Shown: positions 28,367 through 37,282, counted from the stretch's first letter. The stretch is 64,000 nt of DNA from Prevotella pectinovora (GCF_000834015.1 NZ_JXQI01000026.1:62001-126000), one strand, 5' to 3'. Translations and numbers: made by a program. The notes: generated by a model not told the origin, from the sequence alone.

Positions 28367-28840
28367 TCATACCGGTTTTTTCCAAAATGCATTTGTAATG
28401 TCTTTGAGTTCAAAATCATTGTCGATTTTGTAAAGCCGCTGGTTGGTTGTCTTCTCTTTCAGCCCGCCGAGATGCTTCAGGTATGGACCTATCTTAATAT
28501 AGTCGAAATGGCGGTTTTCTATTTGGCTTGAGATTCTTGTCCTTCCGCTATACCAACCTACATGAAGGTCGTGGGGGTTCTTTTTGATATATCTTGCCAA
28601 TGAGTTGATGCGTGACGGCTCGGAGTCGCCACCCATCAGGCAGATGCATGTTATGTCGCTTCCGTATTCTTTCACGAAACCGTCTATGGCTTTTTCGTCG
28701 AGTGGAGTGCCTGTGTCTGTCCACAGATAGTTGCTGTGGCAGCCAGGGCAATGGCAGGGGCAGTTGGAAATGTTTATCGAGAGAGTTACTTCATCGGGGA
28801 TTTCCTGGAACACAATTCCGCAGTTGACGTATTTCAGCAT
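28367..28840 (-). CDS. nrdG: Anaerobic ribonucleotide reductase activating protein
   Basis: Radical SAM activase that installs the glycyl radical on NrdD under anaerobic conditions. From the ATG at 28840 it has 157 residues and begins MLKYVNCGIVFQEIPDE, a typical start. The iron-sulfur motif CPCHCPGC fits CxxxCxxC with an extra Cys at its third position. The MGGDSEP stretch is the SAM-binding GGE-like motif. An in-frame start at 28882 lies within an intercistronic hairpin and is less likely. It follows nrdD with a 113-bp gap. Confidence 0.93.
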   Translation of the reverse strand: MLKYVNCGIVFQEIPDEVTLSINISNCPCHCPGCHSNYLWTDTGTPLDEKAIDGFVKEYGSDITCICLMGGDSEPSRINSLARYIKKNPHDLHVGWYSGRTRISSQIENRHFDYIKIGPYLKHLGGLKEKTTNQRLYKIDNDFELKDITNAFWKKPV

Positions 28841-28875
28841 TGTTTGTTTTGTTAGATAAGATTTCACTTTATATC

Positions 28876-28921
28876 GCATCAATCCTGCAAGCGTCTTTGA
28901 TATTGCTTGCAGAATTGATGC
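28876..28921 (-). promoter_or_regulatory. Intercistronic hairpin between nrdD and nrdG
   Basis: Two stacked stems, GCATCAAT/ATTGATGC (28876-28883 and 28914-28921) and GCAAGC/GCTTGC (28887-28892 and 28905-28910), separated by 3-nt internal loops. It lacks a T-tract. A role in processing or partial termination to set the NrdD:NrdG ratio is inferred. Confidence 0.5.
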
Positions 28922-28953
28922 TGACGTTATGGTTTGTCGGTGAATAATATTCT

Positions 28954-31065
28954 TTAGTCCTCCTTGCTGAGAGCGTTTTTGCCGGCATAGAATCTTCTGC
29001 CTGCCTCTTCCTGTCTTGCGGCAGAGAAATTGCTGACGCGCTTGAGGTAGCCGATGATTCTTGTCATGTAGTCCACGTTCTTGCTATGGCAATGTGGGCA
29101 CTCCTTGAGATAGCGCTTGTCTATGTATCCGCAGTCGTTGCAGATGGTGTTCGGGATGTTGAACGTGAAGTAGTTGCATCCTTCTTTGGCAGCAACGCGC
29201 AGTAGCTGTCTGTATTGGGCTTTTGAGAGATGCTCGTCCAGGTTCATGTGTAGTGCAGAACCGCCTGTAAGGTGTTCTATATATGGGGCTCCATGCATCT
29301 TGAACTTGTCGATTATGTTCAGCGATTCGTCTTCCACGATGTAGAAATAGCTGTTGTAGCAGTCGCGTGGCACGAAGTATCCGTCTTCGCGGTCCCATTT
29401 GGCGTGTTTCACTCCTACGTTTTCTGCTGGAATCATTTCGCAATTGAAGAGCACATCCTTGGTGCGATACTTTTTGTTGTATTCTTCCACGATTCCAAGC
29501 ACACCCTGCACAAAGCTCAGATAGTCTGGATTGTCTGTGATCTGCAGTCCGAGGAATTCAGCTGCTTCTACGAGTCCGTTGACTCCGATAGTGAGATACT
29601 GTCTGCTCATATTTATGTATCCGGCATCAAAGAGTGGGAGCATTCCGTGCTTTTGGAATTCTTTGAGATTCTCGTTGTATGCCAATTGCACTTTATGTGT
29701 CAGGTCAACTATTTCGGCAAGATATTCCTTGTAGTCAATTTTGTGGTTCACAGCGTATTGGATACATCTGTTCAAGTTTATCGTCAGTACGCTTTTAGAA
29801 CCGGTAGACACTCCTCCTGCTCCAAGCGTGTAGCTGAAACCGTTGTCCTGGATCTCATTTCTCAGTCGGCAGCAAGAGCTTAGCGAGTCTGCATTGTCGC
29901 TCATATATGTGAAGAATGAGTGGCCTTCAGAATACATTTCTGCCGTGAAGTCTCCCCATTCCTTGTCGAGCACGTCCTTGCCGTCGGAAAGAAGAGCCAT
30001 TGTCTCTACAGGGAATGTGAGTACGGTTTTGGTTCTTTCCTTGTTGAACCATTTCATGAATCGTTTCTGCAGCCAGCTTAGTCCGTTCCAGTCAGGTCTG
30101 CTTCCGTCTGGGAAGAAGAATTCTCCGAAGAGACTCTCGAAGTATGGTTTGTCATAATATGCTATGTTCCAGAATACAGCCTGATAGTTTCTTGCGCCTG
30201 TAGGCTGGTTGATGGAGTATACAATCTGTTCGAAACAGTCGGTGATTATCTTGTCGATGGTGCGCTTTTTTAATGAGAGGTCAACCACTTTGTCCGCTTC
30301 CTTCCAGTAGTCTTTCCCGTATTCCAGCCCTATGAAATAGTTCAGGTACATCAGAAATTCCGGTGTTGCGCAGGCTCCGCTCAGCATGCTCGACACCATG
30401 AATACCATGTTTACGAATCCGCCGCAGAATGACTTCAGGTTGGTCGGTGCTGTGGAGTTGCCGCCTATGGATGTTGTTCCTCCGATAAGCCATGGGTACA
30501 TGGTTATGGATGCACAATAGTTTGCCAGGCTCGTTTCGTCGTTCTTGTATATGAAGTGGTGTGTAAGCAGGTCAATATACTTGTCTGAAAGTTCTTTGCC
30601 GTACATCTTCTTTATCCTGTCGGTCAGGAGTCTTCTGTTCAGTCGTATGAAACTTGATTTTGGTAGCTCTCCGATGAGTGTCGCGATGTTTTTGTGCTCC
30701 ACGTTGGCATTGGCGTCATATTTCGATCCTGTTGCGGCATTAGAGGCCTTGCAATACTCCGACAGGAACTTCAGTTTGTCCATTGTCTCGCGGTCTTCGG
30801 TGTGTTTCTGTCTGTATAGCATGAAGCTCTTTGACACCTTGTAATAACCTTCCTTCATGAGAGACTCTTCCACCTGGTTCTGGATGTCTTCAACTGTGAT
30901 TCCTTCATGAATATCAAGATTTGCGATTATTTTGGAAATGCAGCCGAGGTCTGCTGGTTCGTTAACTGAGTTGAACGCTTTGATAATCGCGCTCATTATC
31001 TTGTCGAGACTGAATCTTTCTTTGGACCCGTCTCGTTTGGTGATAGTGAAGTTCTTGATTTCCAT
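28954..31065 (-). CDS. nrdD: Anaerobic ribonucleoside-triphosphate reductase (class III)
   Basis: Reduces ribonucleotides to deoxyribonucleotides without oxygen. It has 703 residues. The ATP-cone regulatory domain occupies about 1-95 (ITKRDGSKERFSLDKI). The barrel core includes the active-site NxxPxxxR-type region and SSCCRLRNE. The C-terminus has a zinc-type site CNDCGY...CPHCHS and the glycyl radical loop RIIGYLKRVSNFS. The Bacteroidetes RVSNFSAARQEEAGRRFY tail differs from that of E. coli. It heads the nrdD-nrdG operon, with a complete promoter and an unusual leader containing repeats. Confidence 0.96.
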   Translation of the reverse strand: MEIKNFTITKRDGSKERFSLDKIMSAIIKAFNSVNEPADLGCISKIIANLDIHEGITVEDIQNQVEESLMKEGYYKVSKSFMLYRQKHTEDRETMDKLKFLSEYCKASNAATGSKYDANANVEHKNIATLIGELPKSSFIRLNRRLLTDRIKKMYGKELSDKYIDLLTHHFIYKNDETSLANYCASITMYPWLIGGTTSIGGNSTAPTNLKSFCGGFVNMVFMVSSMLSGACATPEFLMYLNYFIGLEYGKDYWKEADKVVDLSLKKRTIDKIITDCFEQIVYSINQPTGARNYQAVFWNIAYYDKPYFESLFGEFFFPDGSRPDWNGLSWLQKRFMKWFNKERTKTVLTFPVETMALLSDGKDVLDKEWGDFTAEMYSEGHSFFTYMSDNADSLSSCCRLRNEIQDNGFSYTLGAGGVSTGSKSVLTINLNRCIQYAVNHKIDYKEYLAEIVDLTHKVQLAYNENLKEFQKHGMLPLFDAGYINMSRQYLTIGVNGLVEAAEFLGLQITDNPDYLSFVQGVLGIVEEYNKKYRTKDVLFNCEMIPAENVGVKHAKWDREDGYFVPRDCYNSYFYIVEDESLNIIDKFKMHGAPYIEHLTGGSALHMNLDEHLSKAQYRQLLRVAAKEGCNYFTFNIPNTICNDCGYIDKRYLKECPHCHSKNVDYMTRIIGYLKRVSNFSAARQEEAGRRFYAGKNALSKED

Positions 31066-31160
31066 GATGTTATGTTTGAAATTTTGTTTTATATGATTGT
31101 TGTTCTTGTTCCTGTTTATCCATGAATTCTTGTTTCAGCTTTTAAACTTCCGTTTACCTG

Positions 31161-31258
31161 AAGTTTTCCGTTTTGGATAACTTTTTTATTTTACCTGCTG
31201 TAAAAGTTTTCCGTTTTGGATAACTTTTAGATATCGCTCACGTAGAAAGTTTTCCGTT
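31161..31258 (-). repeat. Tandem inverted-repeat array in the nrdD leader
   Basis: Three units spaced exactly 43 bp apart (starting 31161, 31204 and 31247). Units 1 and 2 share 25 identical bases; unit 3 keeps the first 12 (AAGTTTTCCGTT). Each full unit is an inverted repeat, AAGTTTTCC-GTTTT-GGATAACTT, with 8 of 9 arm positions matching. In mRNA sense the array falls between the predicted start site (about 31274) and nrdD, so it is a leader of about 209 nt with repeated hairpins, or a multi-site operator. Confidence 0.75.
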
Positions 31259-31280
31259 GCTTGTTTTGAATTCAGTGGTG

Positions 31281-31311
31281 CAAAGATATGAAAAATCGTA
31301 TAGGCGACAAA
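31281..31311 (-). promoter_or_regulatory. Promoter for nrdD-nrdG
   Basis: Minus-strand TTTG (31311-31308), a 19-bp spacer and TATCTTTG (31288-31281): a full Bacteroidetes consensus promoter. It places the start of transcription about 209 nt upstream of nrdD. Confidence 0.75.
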
Positions 31312-31323
31312 GACTTTTCACAT

Positions 31324-31363
31324 AAAAAAACGGGCTCTTGAGTTTTATTTGATGTGGCCGTTT
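31324..31363 (-). terminator. Candidate terminator for the 31651-32526 gene
   Basis: Short stem AAACGG/CCGTTT (31328-31333 and 31358-31363) followed on the minus strand by seven T. The stem is short and the loop 24 nt, so support is moderate to low. It would separate the upstream gene from the nrdD promoter. Confidence 0.35.
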
Positions 31364-31650
31364 GTACACGTTGCCGTTTATTGTTGACTGTCAACGGCTT
31401 AATCGTTTTCTTTTGATTATAGGTTCGTAAATATGCTGTTTATGTTGTGTAAACCAGCCTTTTCTTGTACGTAAATGGCTTGCTTTCGTTTCGTAAACGG
31501 CAAGTTGTGCAACCTGTTGGCCCCTATAGAGATTTCTCTCGTGTCGTCTTATGTTGCATTCTTCGTCTGACATGTCGCCACAGTTGTGCCAATGCGGTTG
31601 ACGGTGTATGGTCTGCCGGATTGAAGAATGATGCCGTGTGTTGGCAATGA

Positions 31651-32526
31651 TTACATCTTGCGTTCCTTTTGTCTTATGCAGATGGTCTGATACATATAAT
31701 ATAATGTGTATACCTCAAAGAGTGTAACGCATATTTTCACCATACCGCTGAAAGTGGATACCCCGAAAAGCAGCGGATAGAAATATGCAGGCAAATCAGG
31801 TGCGTCATTGTATGATGAAACTCCGATTGCGGAGTAGTTGTGAGCTGTTGTGAGAATATAGTTTGGCAGACATACGAAAGTCTGGAATATTATGACGCAC
31901 AATTCCCCAAGGGCAATGGTGGTGAAGATGAATCCCCAGCGTCGGAATCCCGTGGAATAGGATTTCCATAATGACCTGTATAGTTTCCTTTCCGGTTCCA
32001 TGATATATTGCGTAAACGCAAATGCCAATGGTAGGGAGAATATCAAAAGTATCGGTGACAAGGCGACAGGGACCGACAATGCGTTTAGAAGCGGAATGCT
32101 GTCGGGGTTTTTACCCTTCACAATGCAGAAGTATATGCATAGGATGCTCAGCAACAAAAAGACGATGAGGAAACCTGCGCTTACCGGCAGTGTCTTCAAT
32201 TGTCTGGTGAAGTTCCATCTTAGTCCTCTGCCGTTTATGGTTGCAAACATCTTGCTGCTGATTGTCAGGCAGGTGGCCAATGCCACTATGGCCAGCATGA
32301 ACAACGAAAGCGGGTGGAAATCAAAGCCGACATACATTACACCGGGCGTCAGATACTCAGTCCATACTCCAATCGCACCCTGCATTAACGCAAGGAACAA
32401 GAACAGTTTCCAGTTGGCTTTCGTCAGAGGCCAAATGGTCTTTCGTGTGGTTCTGAAGGCGTCGGATACACAAGAACGGTAACTTCTTCTTTTGAAATCG
32501 TTGTATAACTCTTTGTCGTTGTTCAT
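31651..32526 (-). CDS. Predicted multi-pass membrane protein, unknown function
   Basis: 291 residues with about six hydrophobic segments: near 40-60, 72-93, 113-138, 145-172, 197-220 and 245-280. Charged residues cluster in the N-terminal 38 residues (cytoplasmic side likely). No catalytic motif is evident and I do not recognise the family. It is a single gene with its own -7 element, divergent from an oxidoreductase operon, with a 585-bp gap downstream. Confidence 0.75.
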   Translation of the reverse strand: MNNDKELYNDFKRRSYRSCVSDAFRTTRKTIWPLTKANWKLFLFLALMQGAIGVWTEYLTPGVMYVGFDFHPLSLFMLAIVALATCLTISSKMFATINGRGLRWNFTRQLKTLPVSAGFLIVFLLLSILCIYFCIVKGKNPDSIPLLNALSVPVALSPILLIFSLPLAFAFTQYIMEPERKLYRSLWKSYSTGFRRWGFIFTTIALGELCVIIFQTFVCLPNYILTTAHNYSAIGVSSYNDAPDLPAYFYPLLFGVSTFSGMVKICVTLFEVYTLYYMYQTICIRQKERKM

Positions 32527-32551
32527 ATCGTTTCTTAATGTTTAATTATTG

Positions 32552-32559
32552 CAAAGGTA
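32552..32559 (-). promoter_or_regulatory. Promoter -7 element for the membrane-protein gene
   Basis: Minus-strand TACCTTTG, 26 bp upstream of the ATG at 32526. Confidence 0.5.
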
Positions 32560-32584
32560 ATAATAATAACAAAGAATTTGCTTC

Positions 32585-32613
32585 TTTGTTGTCGACAAAA
32601 TTCATTATCTTTG
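32585..32613 (+). promoter_or_regulatory. Promoter for the oxidoreductase operon
   Basis: TTTG (32585-32588) and TATCTTTG (32606-32613) with a 17-bp spacer. It lies inside the longest open frame (from 32578), which supports the ATG at 32698 as the true start. Confidence 0.55.
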
Positions 32614-32697
32614 CATTATAAAATCAAATTTTGGATTTGTTGGCTGAATATAGTATTTGGCTTTGCATTATTAAGTATAGTTCAGAAATTAGTTCTT

Positions 32698-33681
32698 ATG
32701 AAGCATATAAAATGGGGCTTTATCGGATGTGGCGAGGTGGTCGAGAAGAAATCCGGGCCGGCATTCAGTAATATAGAAGGATCGGAAGTGGTTGCCGTAA
32801 TGTGCAGGACAGCATCAAGGGCGAGGGCTTTCGCATCAGCCCATAATATAAAGAGGTTTTATACTGATGCCCAGGAATTGATCGACGATCCGGAGGTTAA
32901 TGCCATCTATGTTGCCACTCCTCCTTCGAGCCACGCCACATATGCGATCATGGCCATGCATGCAGGCAAGCCAGTATACGTGGAAAAGCCACTTGCCGCA
33001 AGCTACGACGACTGCGCCCGCATCAATAGAGTGAGCGAGCAGACTGGTGTGCCTTGCTATGTGGCATATTATCGCAGGTATCTTCCATATTTCCAGAAGG
33101 TGAAAGAACTAGTGAACAGTGGTGAATTAGGCAAGATCGTCAATGTTCAAGTAAGACTATCGAACCCTCCACGCAAATTCGATGCGGAAAAGGGCACAGA
33201 ACAGCCCTGGCGTATACAGCCGAAGATTTCAGGAGGTGGCTATTTCTATGACATGGCCCCTCATCAGCTTGACCTTCTGCAGGAGTTATTCGGAGTGATA
33301 GTGGATGCTGATGGCATATGCTCGAACATGGGCGGCCTGTATGAGGCGGAGGACAGCGTAAGCGCATGCTTCAGATTTGAAAACGGACTGCCGGGAAGCG
33401 GCTCGTGGTGCTTTGTCGGTCATGAATCTGCAAAAGAAGACAGAATTGAGATAGTGGGAGAAAACGGCACGTTGAGCTTTTCGGTCTTCGACTACAAGCC
33501 CATTTCGCTCATCTCCAGAATGGGAGAGTCTACGATTTCCGTCGTCAATCCTGCTTATGTGCAGGAGCCACTTGTGAAATGTGTAGTCGAAAGCCTTCAG
33601 GGAAAGGGCGTCTGTTCTTGTACCAGTGTTTCAGCAACGCCCGTCAATTGGGTGATGGACAGGATTCTGGGTAAATTCTGA
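32698..33681 (+). CDS. Gfo/Idh/MocA-family oxidoreductase
   Basis: NAD(P)-dependent sugar or polyol dehydrogenase-like protein of 327 residues. The Rossmann motif GFIGCGEV is at 7-14, the conserved VEKPLA is near 97, and GGGYFYDMAPHQLDLLQ carries the catalytic-type His/Asp region. The C-terminal domain is a normal alpha/beta substrate domain. Substrate cannot be inferred. The frame is open from 32578, but those 40 residues lack family similarity and contain the promoter. It is followed at 22 bp by a DUF4421 gene and then a DUF1460 gene. Confidence 0.9.
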   Translation: MKHIKWGFIGCGEVVEKKSGPAFSNIEGSEVVAVMCRTASRARAFASAHNIKRFYTDAQELIDDPEVNAIYVATPPSSHATYAIMAMHAGKPVYVEKPLAASYDDCARINRVSEQTGVPCYVAYYRRYLPYFQKVKELVNSGELGKIVNVQVRLSNPPRKFDAEKGTEQPWRIQPKISGGGYFYDMAPHQLDLLQELFGVIVDADGICSNMGGLYEAEDSVSACFRFENGLPGSGSWCFVGHESAKEDRIEIVGENGTLSFSVFDYKPISLISRMGESTISVVNPAYVQEPLVKCVVESLQGKGVCSCTSVSATPVNWVMDRILGKF

Positions 33682-33703
33682 ACGCTAACGGATTCTTGCG
33701 CTT

Positions 33704-34861
33704 ATGAGATTACTGTTTCTGATGATACTTATGTCAATTTCCATTTCGAAGATGAAAGCTTCTTCGGAGTGTGGCGTGCCATTGCATCAAGACTCGTTGA
33801 GCCGGACCTGCGACACGGTGCGTAGCGCCAGGAAAACCGACTTCCTCCATTCTGTAGGCAATTTCTTTACGCGTATCTTCCGTGGGTTCAATGATATAGA
33901 TACGGCTTATATCGAACCGCAGCATTACAATTACACTTTCATGATGCAGAACACGAATACCTATGAGGAATACACACTGAAGAGCAAATCCGGGCAAAGC
34001 GTGACGTTCGCTCCTAAACCGACGATAAAGGTCGGTCCGTATATTGGCTGGAGGTGGTTCTTCATCGGTTATACTTTTGACGTGGACAACTTTGCCGGAG
34101 GCGGCAACAAGAAGGAGTTTGATTTAAGTCTGTACAGTTCCCTGCTCGGGCTAGACCTTTACTATCGCAAGTCTGGTGACAATTACAGGATAATCTCAAC
34201 CAACGTGTTTGGTGACAAGGGACGCGAATCGTTCAGGAAAGTGGCATTCAGCGGAATAAACTCAAGCATCAAAGGCTTCGACGTGTATTATATCTTCAAC
34301 CACAAGAAATTCTCATATCCGGCAGCATTCAGCCAGAGTACATGTCAGAAAAGGAGCTGCGGCTCACCACTTGTGGGAGTAGGATACACATCTCATTCCA
34401 TATCACTTGATTATGAAGAGCTCGAGAAGGCGCTGCAGACTTACGGCAAGACCCATTTCGGCATGTCGGAGGATGAAGTGGCACTCGACAGCGGATTGAT
34501 GTTCCGTAATGTGAAATACAGTTCCATTTCCGTTTCCGGAGGATATGCCTACAACTGGGTGTTTATGAAGAATTGTCTCTTCTCGGCGTCTCTGTCGCTT
34601 GCAATAGCATATAAAGAGTCAGAGGCCGACCAGTCTTCGGCTGACGACGGAAAGCTTAAGGCGTTTAATTTCAACAACTTCAATCTCGACGGAATCGGTC
34701 GCTTCGGAGTGGTGTGGAACAACAAGAAATGGTATGTCGGGGCAAGTTCGGTGTTGCATACATACAATTACAAAAAAAGCCGTTTCTCTTCAAACGGCTA
34801 CTTCGGTTCGTTCAACATATATGCCGGAGTTAACTTCGGAAAGAAAAGAGAGTATAAATAA
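33704..34861 (+). CDS. DUF4421 outer membrane beta-barrel protein
   Basis: 385 residues with a signal peptide (MRLLFLMILMSISISKMKAS). IEPQHYNYTFMMQNTNTYE and VGPYIGWRWFFIGYTFDV are typical of DUF4421, a Bacteroidetes envelope family of unknown role. The rest is a series of amphipathic strands with aromatic girdles, ending in YFGSFNIYAGVNFGKKREYK. Probably a barrel that interacts with the neighbouring DUF1460 protein, as the genes are 15 bp apart; that link is inference. Confidence 0.8.
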   Translation: MRLLFLMILMSISISKMKASSECGVPLHQDSLSRTCDTVRSARKTDFLHSVGNFFTRIFRGFNDIDTAYIEPQHYNYTFMMQNTNTYEEYTLKSKSGQSVTFAPKPTIKVGPYIGWRWFFIGYTFDVDNFAGGGNKKEFDLSLYSSLLGLDLYYRKSGDNYRIISTNVFGDKGRESFRKVAFSGINSSIKGFDVYYIFNHKKFSYPAAFSQSTCQKRSCGSPLVGVGYTSHSISLDYEELEKALQTYGKTHFGMSEDEVALDSGLMFRNVKYSSISVSGGYAYNWVFMKNCLFSASLSLAIAYKESEADQSSADDGKLKAFNFNNFNLDGIGRFGVVWNNKKWYVGASSVLHTYNYKKSRFSSNGYFGSFNIYAGVNFGKKREYK

Positions 34862-34876
34862 AACACAATTGATATT

Positions 34877-35734
34877 ATGAAAAAACTAACATTACTGTTG
34901 ATGCTGGCTCTCTCCTTCAGCCAATCGGCATTGTCACTGCAATACAGCAAAGCCGACAGTCTGAAAGTAGTCAGACTATTCCTTCAAGCTGATAGTCAGA
35001 AGTTCAACAACATCCAAGAGCGCACACTGTTTTTTGCAAGAAAGCTGATAGGAATACCATACGTGGCAAGCACCCTGGAGGTGAACCGGAAGGAGCAGCT
35101 TGTAGTAAATCTCAGACAACTCGACTGCACTACATTTGTTGAGAATTCGCTTGCTTTGGCGCTGACCCACCAGTCGGGGAAAAAGACATTCAGGGAATTC
35201 TGCAAAAAACTTCAGACGCTGAGATACAGAGGAGGCAAGGACGTGAGCTATATCGGAAGGCTGCATTATTTTACAGAATGGATAGAAGACAACACAAGGC
35301 TCGGGATCTGCAAGGAAATACAGTCGCCTAATCCTCCGTTCACAATGATACAGCATGTCAGAGTTGATTACATGTCAAGGCATTCTGATAAATATCCGAT
35401 GTTGTTCAACAACAGCTTCAATCGCGCAGGAATATCTAAGATGGAGAAAGCCATAAGCGGCAAGAGTTACAGGTATATCCCCAAATCGCAGGTGAAGAAC
35501 ACTAGACTGCTGCGCTCAACTATAAAAAATGGCGATATAATCGCGATAATCACCAACAAGAGCGGACTTGACACTCAGCATATCGGCTTCGCTGTATGGC
35601 ATAAGGACGGACTGCATCTGCTCAATGCCTCCAGTATACACCACAAGGTGGTAGAAGAGCCGATGCTCCTGTCTGCATATCTGGCAAAGCGAAAGACGAT
35701 GCCAGGCATCAGAATCATCAGACTGAAAAATTAA
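34877..35734 (+). CDS. DUF1460 NlpC/P60-like amidase-family protein
   Basis: 285 residues with a signal peptide (MKKLTLLLMLALSFSQSALS). DUF1460 proteins have a papain-like fold related to N-acetylmuramoyl-L-alanine amidases or peptidases. The Cys is in RQLDCTTFVE (near 80), the His in TQHIGFAVW (near 236), and a terminal HHKVV follows. It is predicted to be periplasmic and to act on peptidoglycan peptides. Last gene of the 32.7-35.7 kb operon. Activity on wall fragments is family-based inference. Confidence 0.82.
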   Translation: MKKLTLLLMLALSFSQSALSLQYSKADSLKVVRLFLQADSQKFNNIQERTLFFARKLIGIPYVASTLEVNRKEQLVVNLRQLDCTTFVENSLALALTHQSGKKTFREFCKKLQTLRYRGGKDVSYIGRLHYFTEWIEDNTRLGICKEIQSPNPPFTMIQHVRVDYMSRHSDKYPMLFNNSFNRAGISKMEKAISGKSYRYIPKSQVKNTRLLRSTIKNGDIIAIITNKSGLDTQHIGFAVWHKDGLHLLNASSIHHKVVEEPMLLSAYLAKRKTMPGIRIIRLKN

Positions 35735-35845
35735 CCTGTTGTCAGGAACTTATCAAGACCAGGCAAAATGGTATCAATACTGTGAAAAACAGGTTAAACC
35801 TGACTAAAATGGGAATATATTTTTCCAATTACAAATAATATTTAG

Positions 35846-35853
35846 TATTTTTG
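35846..35853 (+). promoter_or_regulatory. Promoter -7 element for nhaD
   Basis: TATTTTTG with TTTT 21 bp upstream (35821-35824), 22 bp before the nhaD ATG. Just upstream, TTAACCTGTT (35731-35740) and AACAGGTTAA (35788-35797) form an inverted repeat that could end the previous transcript. Confidence 0.55.
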
Positions 35854-35875
35854 CAAAATAAACAATGTATTATAT

Positions 35876-37282
35876 ATGACACTTGTAATAGTATCAATTC
35901 TTATAATAGGTTATGTGCTGATTTCCACAGGATGGATGACCAATGTCAACAGGGCCGCAGTGGCCGTGTTCATGGGAACTGTCGGGTGGGTCTTGTATAT
36001 CTGTTATGGAACAGATTTCGTGTTGGCACAACATCCTCGTGAATATTCCGATTTCCTTATGGGGGTAGCGCCAAACCCTGAAAACGTGAAGCATTTCATC
36101 TCGCAGAACATTTTTCTTGACTATGTTGGCAGGGGAGCGGAGATAGCCTTGTTCCTGTTGGCCACGATGTCGATAGTGGAGATTCTGAACAACAACGGAT
36201 GCTTTGACTTCCTGACGGAATTGCTTTATACGAGAAGCAGCAAGAAGATGTTGTGGCTTATCTCTATCGTGACCTTTGTCATTTCGGCAAATCTCGACAA
36301 CTTGACGACAACGACGATGATGCTGGTCATCATTCACAAGATATTGGCAAACAGAAGGCAGAGAATGCTTTATGGCAGCGCGGTGATAATAGCTGCCAAC
36401 TGTGGCGGCGCCCTGACGGTGATCGGTGATCCGACAGGTCTTGTGTTATGGAATATAGGAGCTGTGGACGCATCTGATTTTTCCATGTATCTCGCCTTGC
36501 CGTGTCTAGTGTCAATGGCTTTGCCGGTATGGTGGTTGGGAAGACAGTTGCCGGAGCGTGTCGAAACACAAGGCTTTGCCATTCCTTATCGCGGGGACGA
36601 CACCAATCTGAACAGATGGCAACGAATGCTCATGCTGTTTCTCGGTATAGGGGGATTATGGTTTATTCCGACATTCCATAATATCACAAAACTGAGTCCG
36701 TTCCTCGGGGCATTGTGTGTTCTTTCGCTGTTGTGGGTGGTGAACGAAATATTCAACCGCAGACTCATGGATGTTGACAAGATGATTCAAAGAAGGATTC
36801 CTCGCGTGTTGCAGTATGGCGTCATCCAGATGGTGCTCTTTGTACTCGGCATCATGTTTGCCGTCGGTGTCGTAGTGGAAACAGGTGCCGTTTCAACATT
36901 GGCCCAATGGATAGACGACAATGTGCATAACGTCTGGATTCTGGGAATCGTTTCAGGATTCTTCGGCTCTGTGTTAGACACTTTTGCCACGTCCATGTCA
37001 TTTGTTTCATTGCATCCGGTAGTGGATGTGGCAAACCTTGGCTTGTGGGCAGATTCTGATTATGTGGGAGACTTTGTCAGAAATGGTGTCTATTGGAAAA
37101 TAATAGCATATTGCAGTGCTATGGGAGGTAATATGCTGCTGATAGGATCTGTCAGCGGACTGGCCCTCATGAAGATGGAACGGATACGGCTTGGCTGGTA
37201 TCTGCGAAACGTAGGCTGGATATGCTTTGTTGCATGGCTGATAGGATTGGCAATAATGTGGGGTACGACATTCATATACTAA
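35876..37282 (+). CDS. nhaD: NhaD-type Na+/H+ antiporter
   Basis: Inner-membrane antiporter of the ion transporter superfamily: 468 residues, about twelve hydrophobic segments. The SANLDNLTTTTMM motif near 140 carries the conserved Asp, and GGALTVIGDPTGLV near 180 is the second signature; DTFATSMSF lies in the C-terminal half. It exports Na+ in exchange for protons and so contributes to ion balance near the ATP synthase operon. It has its own promoter; pfkA follows at 69 bp. Confidence 0.92.
   Translation: MTLVIVSILIIGYVLISTGWMTNVNRAAVAVFMGTVGWVLYICYGTDFVLAQHPREYSDFLMGVAPNPENVKHFISQNIFLDYVGRGAEIALFLLATMSIVEILNNNGCFDFLTELLYTRSSKKMLWLISIVTFVISANLDNLTTTTMMLVIIHKILANRRQRMLYGSAVIIAANCGGALTVIGDPTGLVLWNIGAVDASDFSMYLALPCLVSMALPVWWLGRQLPERVETQGFAIPYRGDDTNLNRWQRMLMLFLGIGGLWFIPTFHNITKLSPFLGALCVLSLLWVVNEIFNRRLMDVDKMIQRRIPRVLQYGVIQMVLFVLGIMFAVGVVVETGAVSTLAQWIDDNVHNVWILGIVSGFFGSVLDTFATSMSFVSLHPVVDVANLGLWADSDYVGDFVRNGVYWKIIAYCSAMGGNMLLIGSVSGLALMKMERIRLGWYLRNVGWICFVAWLIGLAIMWGTTFIY

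Larger units (their letters stand above)
31066..31650. other. 585-bp gap upstream of nrdD
   Basis: No convincing gene. From nrdD outwards it holds a leader with three 43-bp-spaced inverted repeats (31161-31258), the nrdD promoter (31281-31311), a candidate terminator for the membrane-protein gene (31324-31363), a small GCCGTT/AACGGC hairpin (31373-31398) and about 250 bp without recognisable features. A 60-codon open frame at 31391-31573 has no supporting evidence. Confidence 0.6.

Noticed and set aside
31161-31258. Possible CRISPR array in the nrdD leader
   Set aside because: Only three units, 25-bp matches with short, similar gaps, and no cas genes; better explained as tandem operators or hairpins.
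31391-31573. 60-codon minus-strand frame in the nrdD upstream gap
   Set aside because: Very basic, unlike any family I know, and without a promoter or ribosome-site support.
32578-32697. 40-codon extension of the oxidoreductase
   Set aside because: It includes the promoter and precedes the Rossmann start MKHIKWGFIG; treated as leader.
35731-35804. AACCTGTT/AACAGGTT inverted repeat as a riboswitch
   Set aside because: The 47-nt loop has no recognisable aptamer; a plain end-of-transcript structure or chance is simpler.
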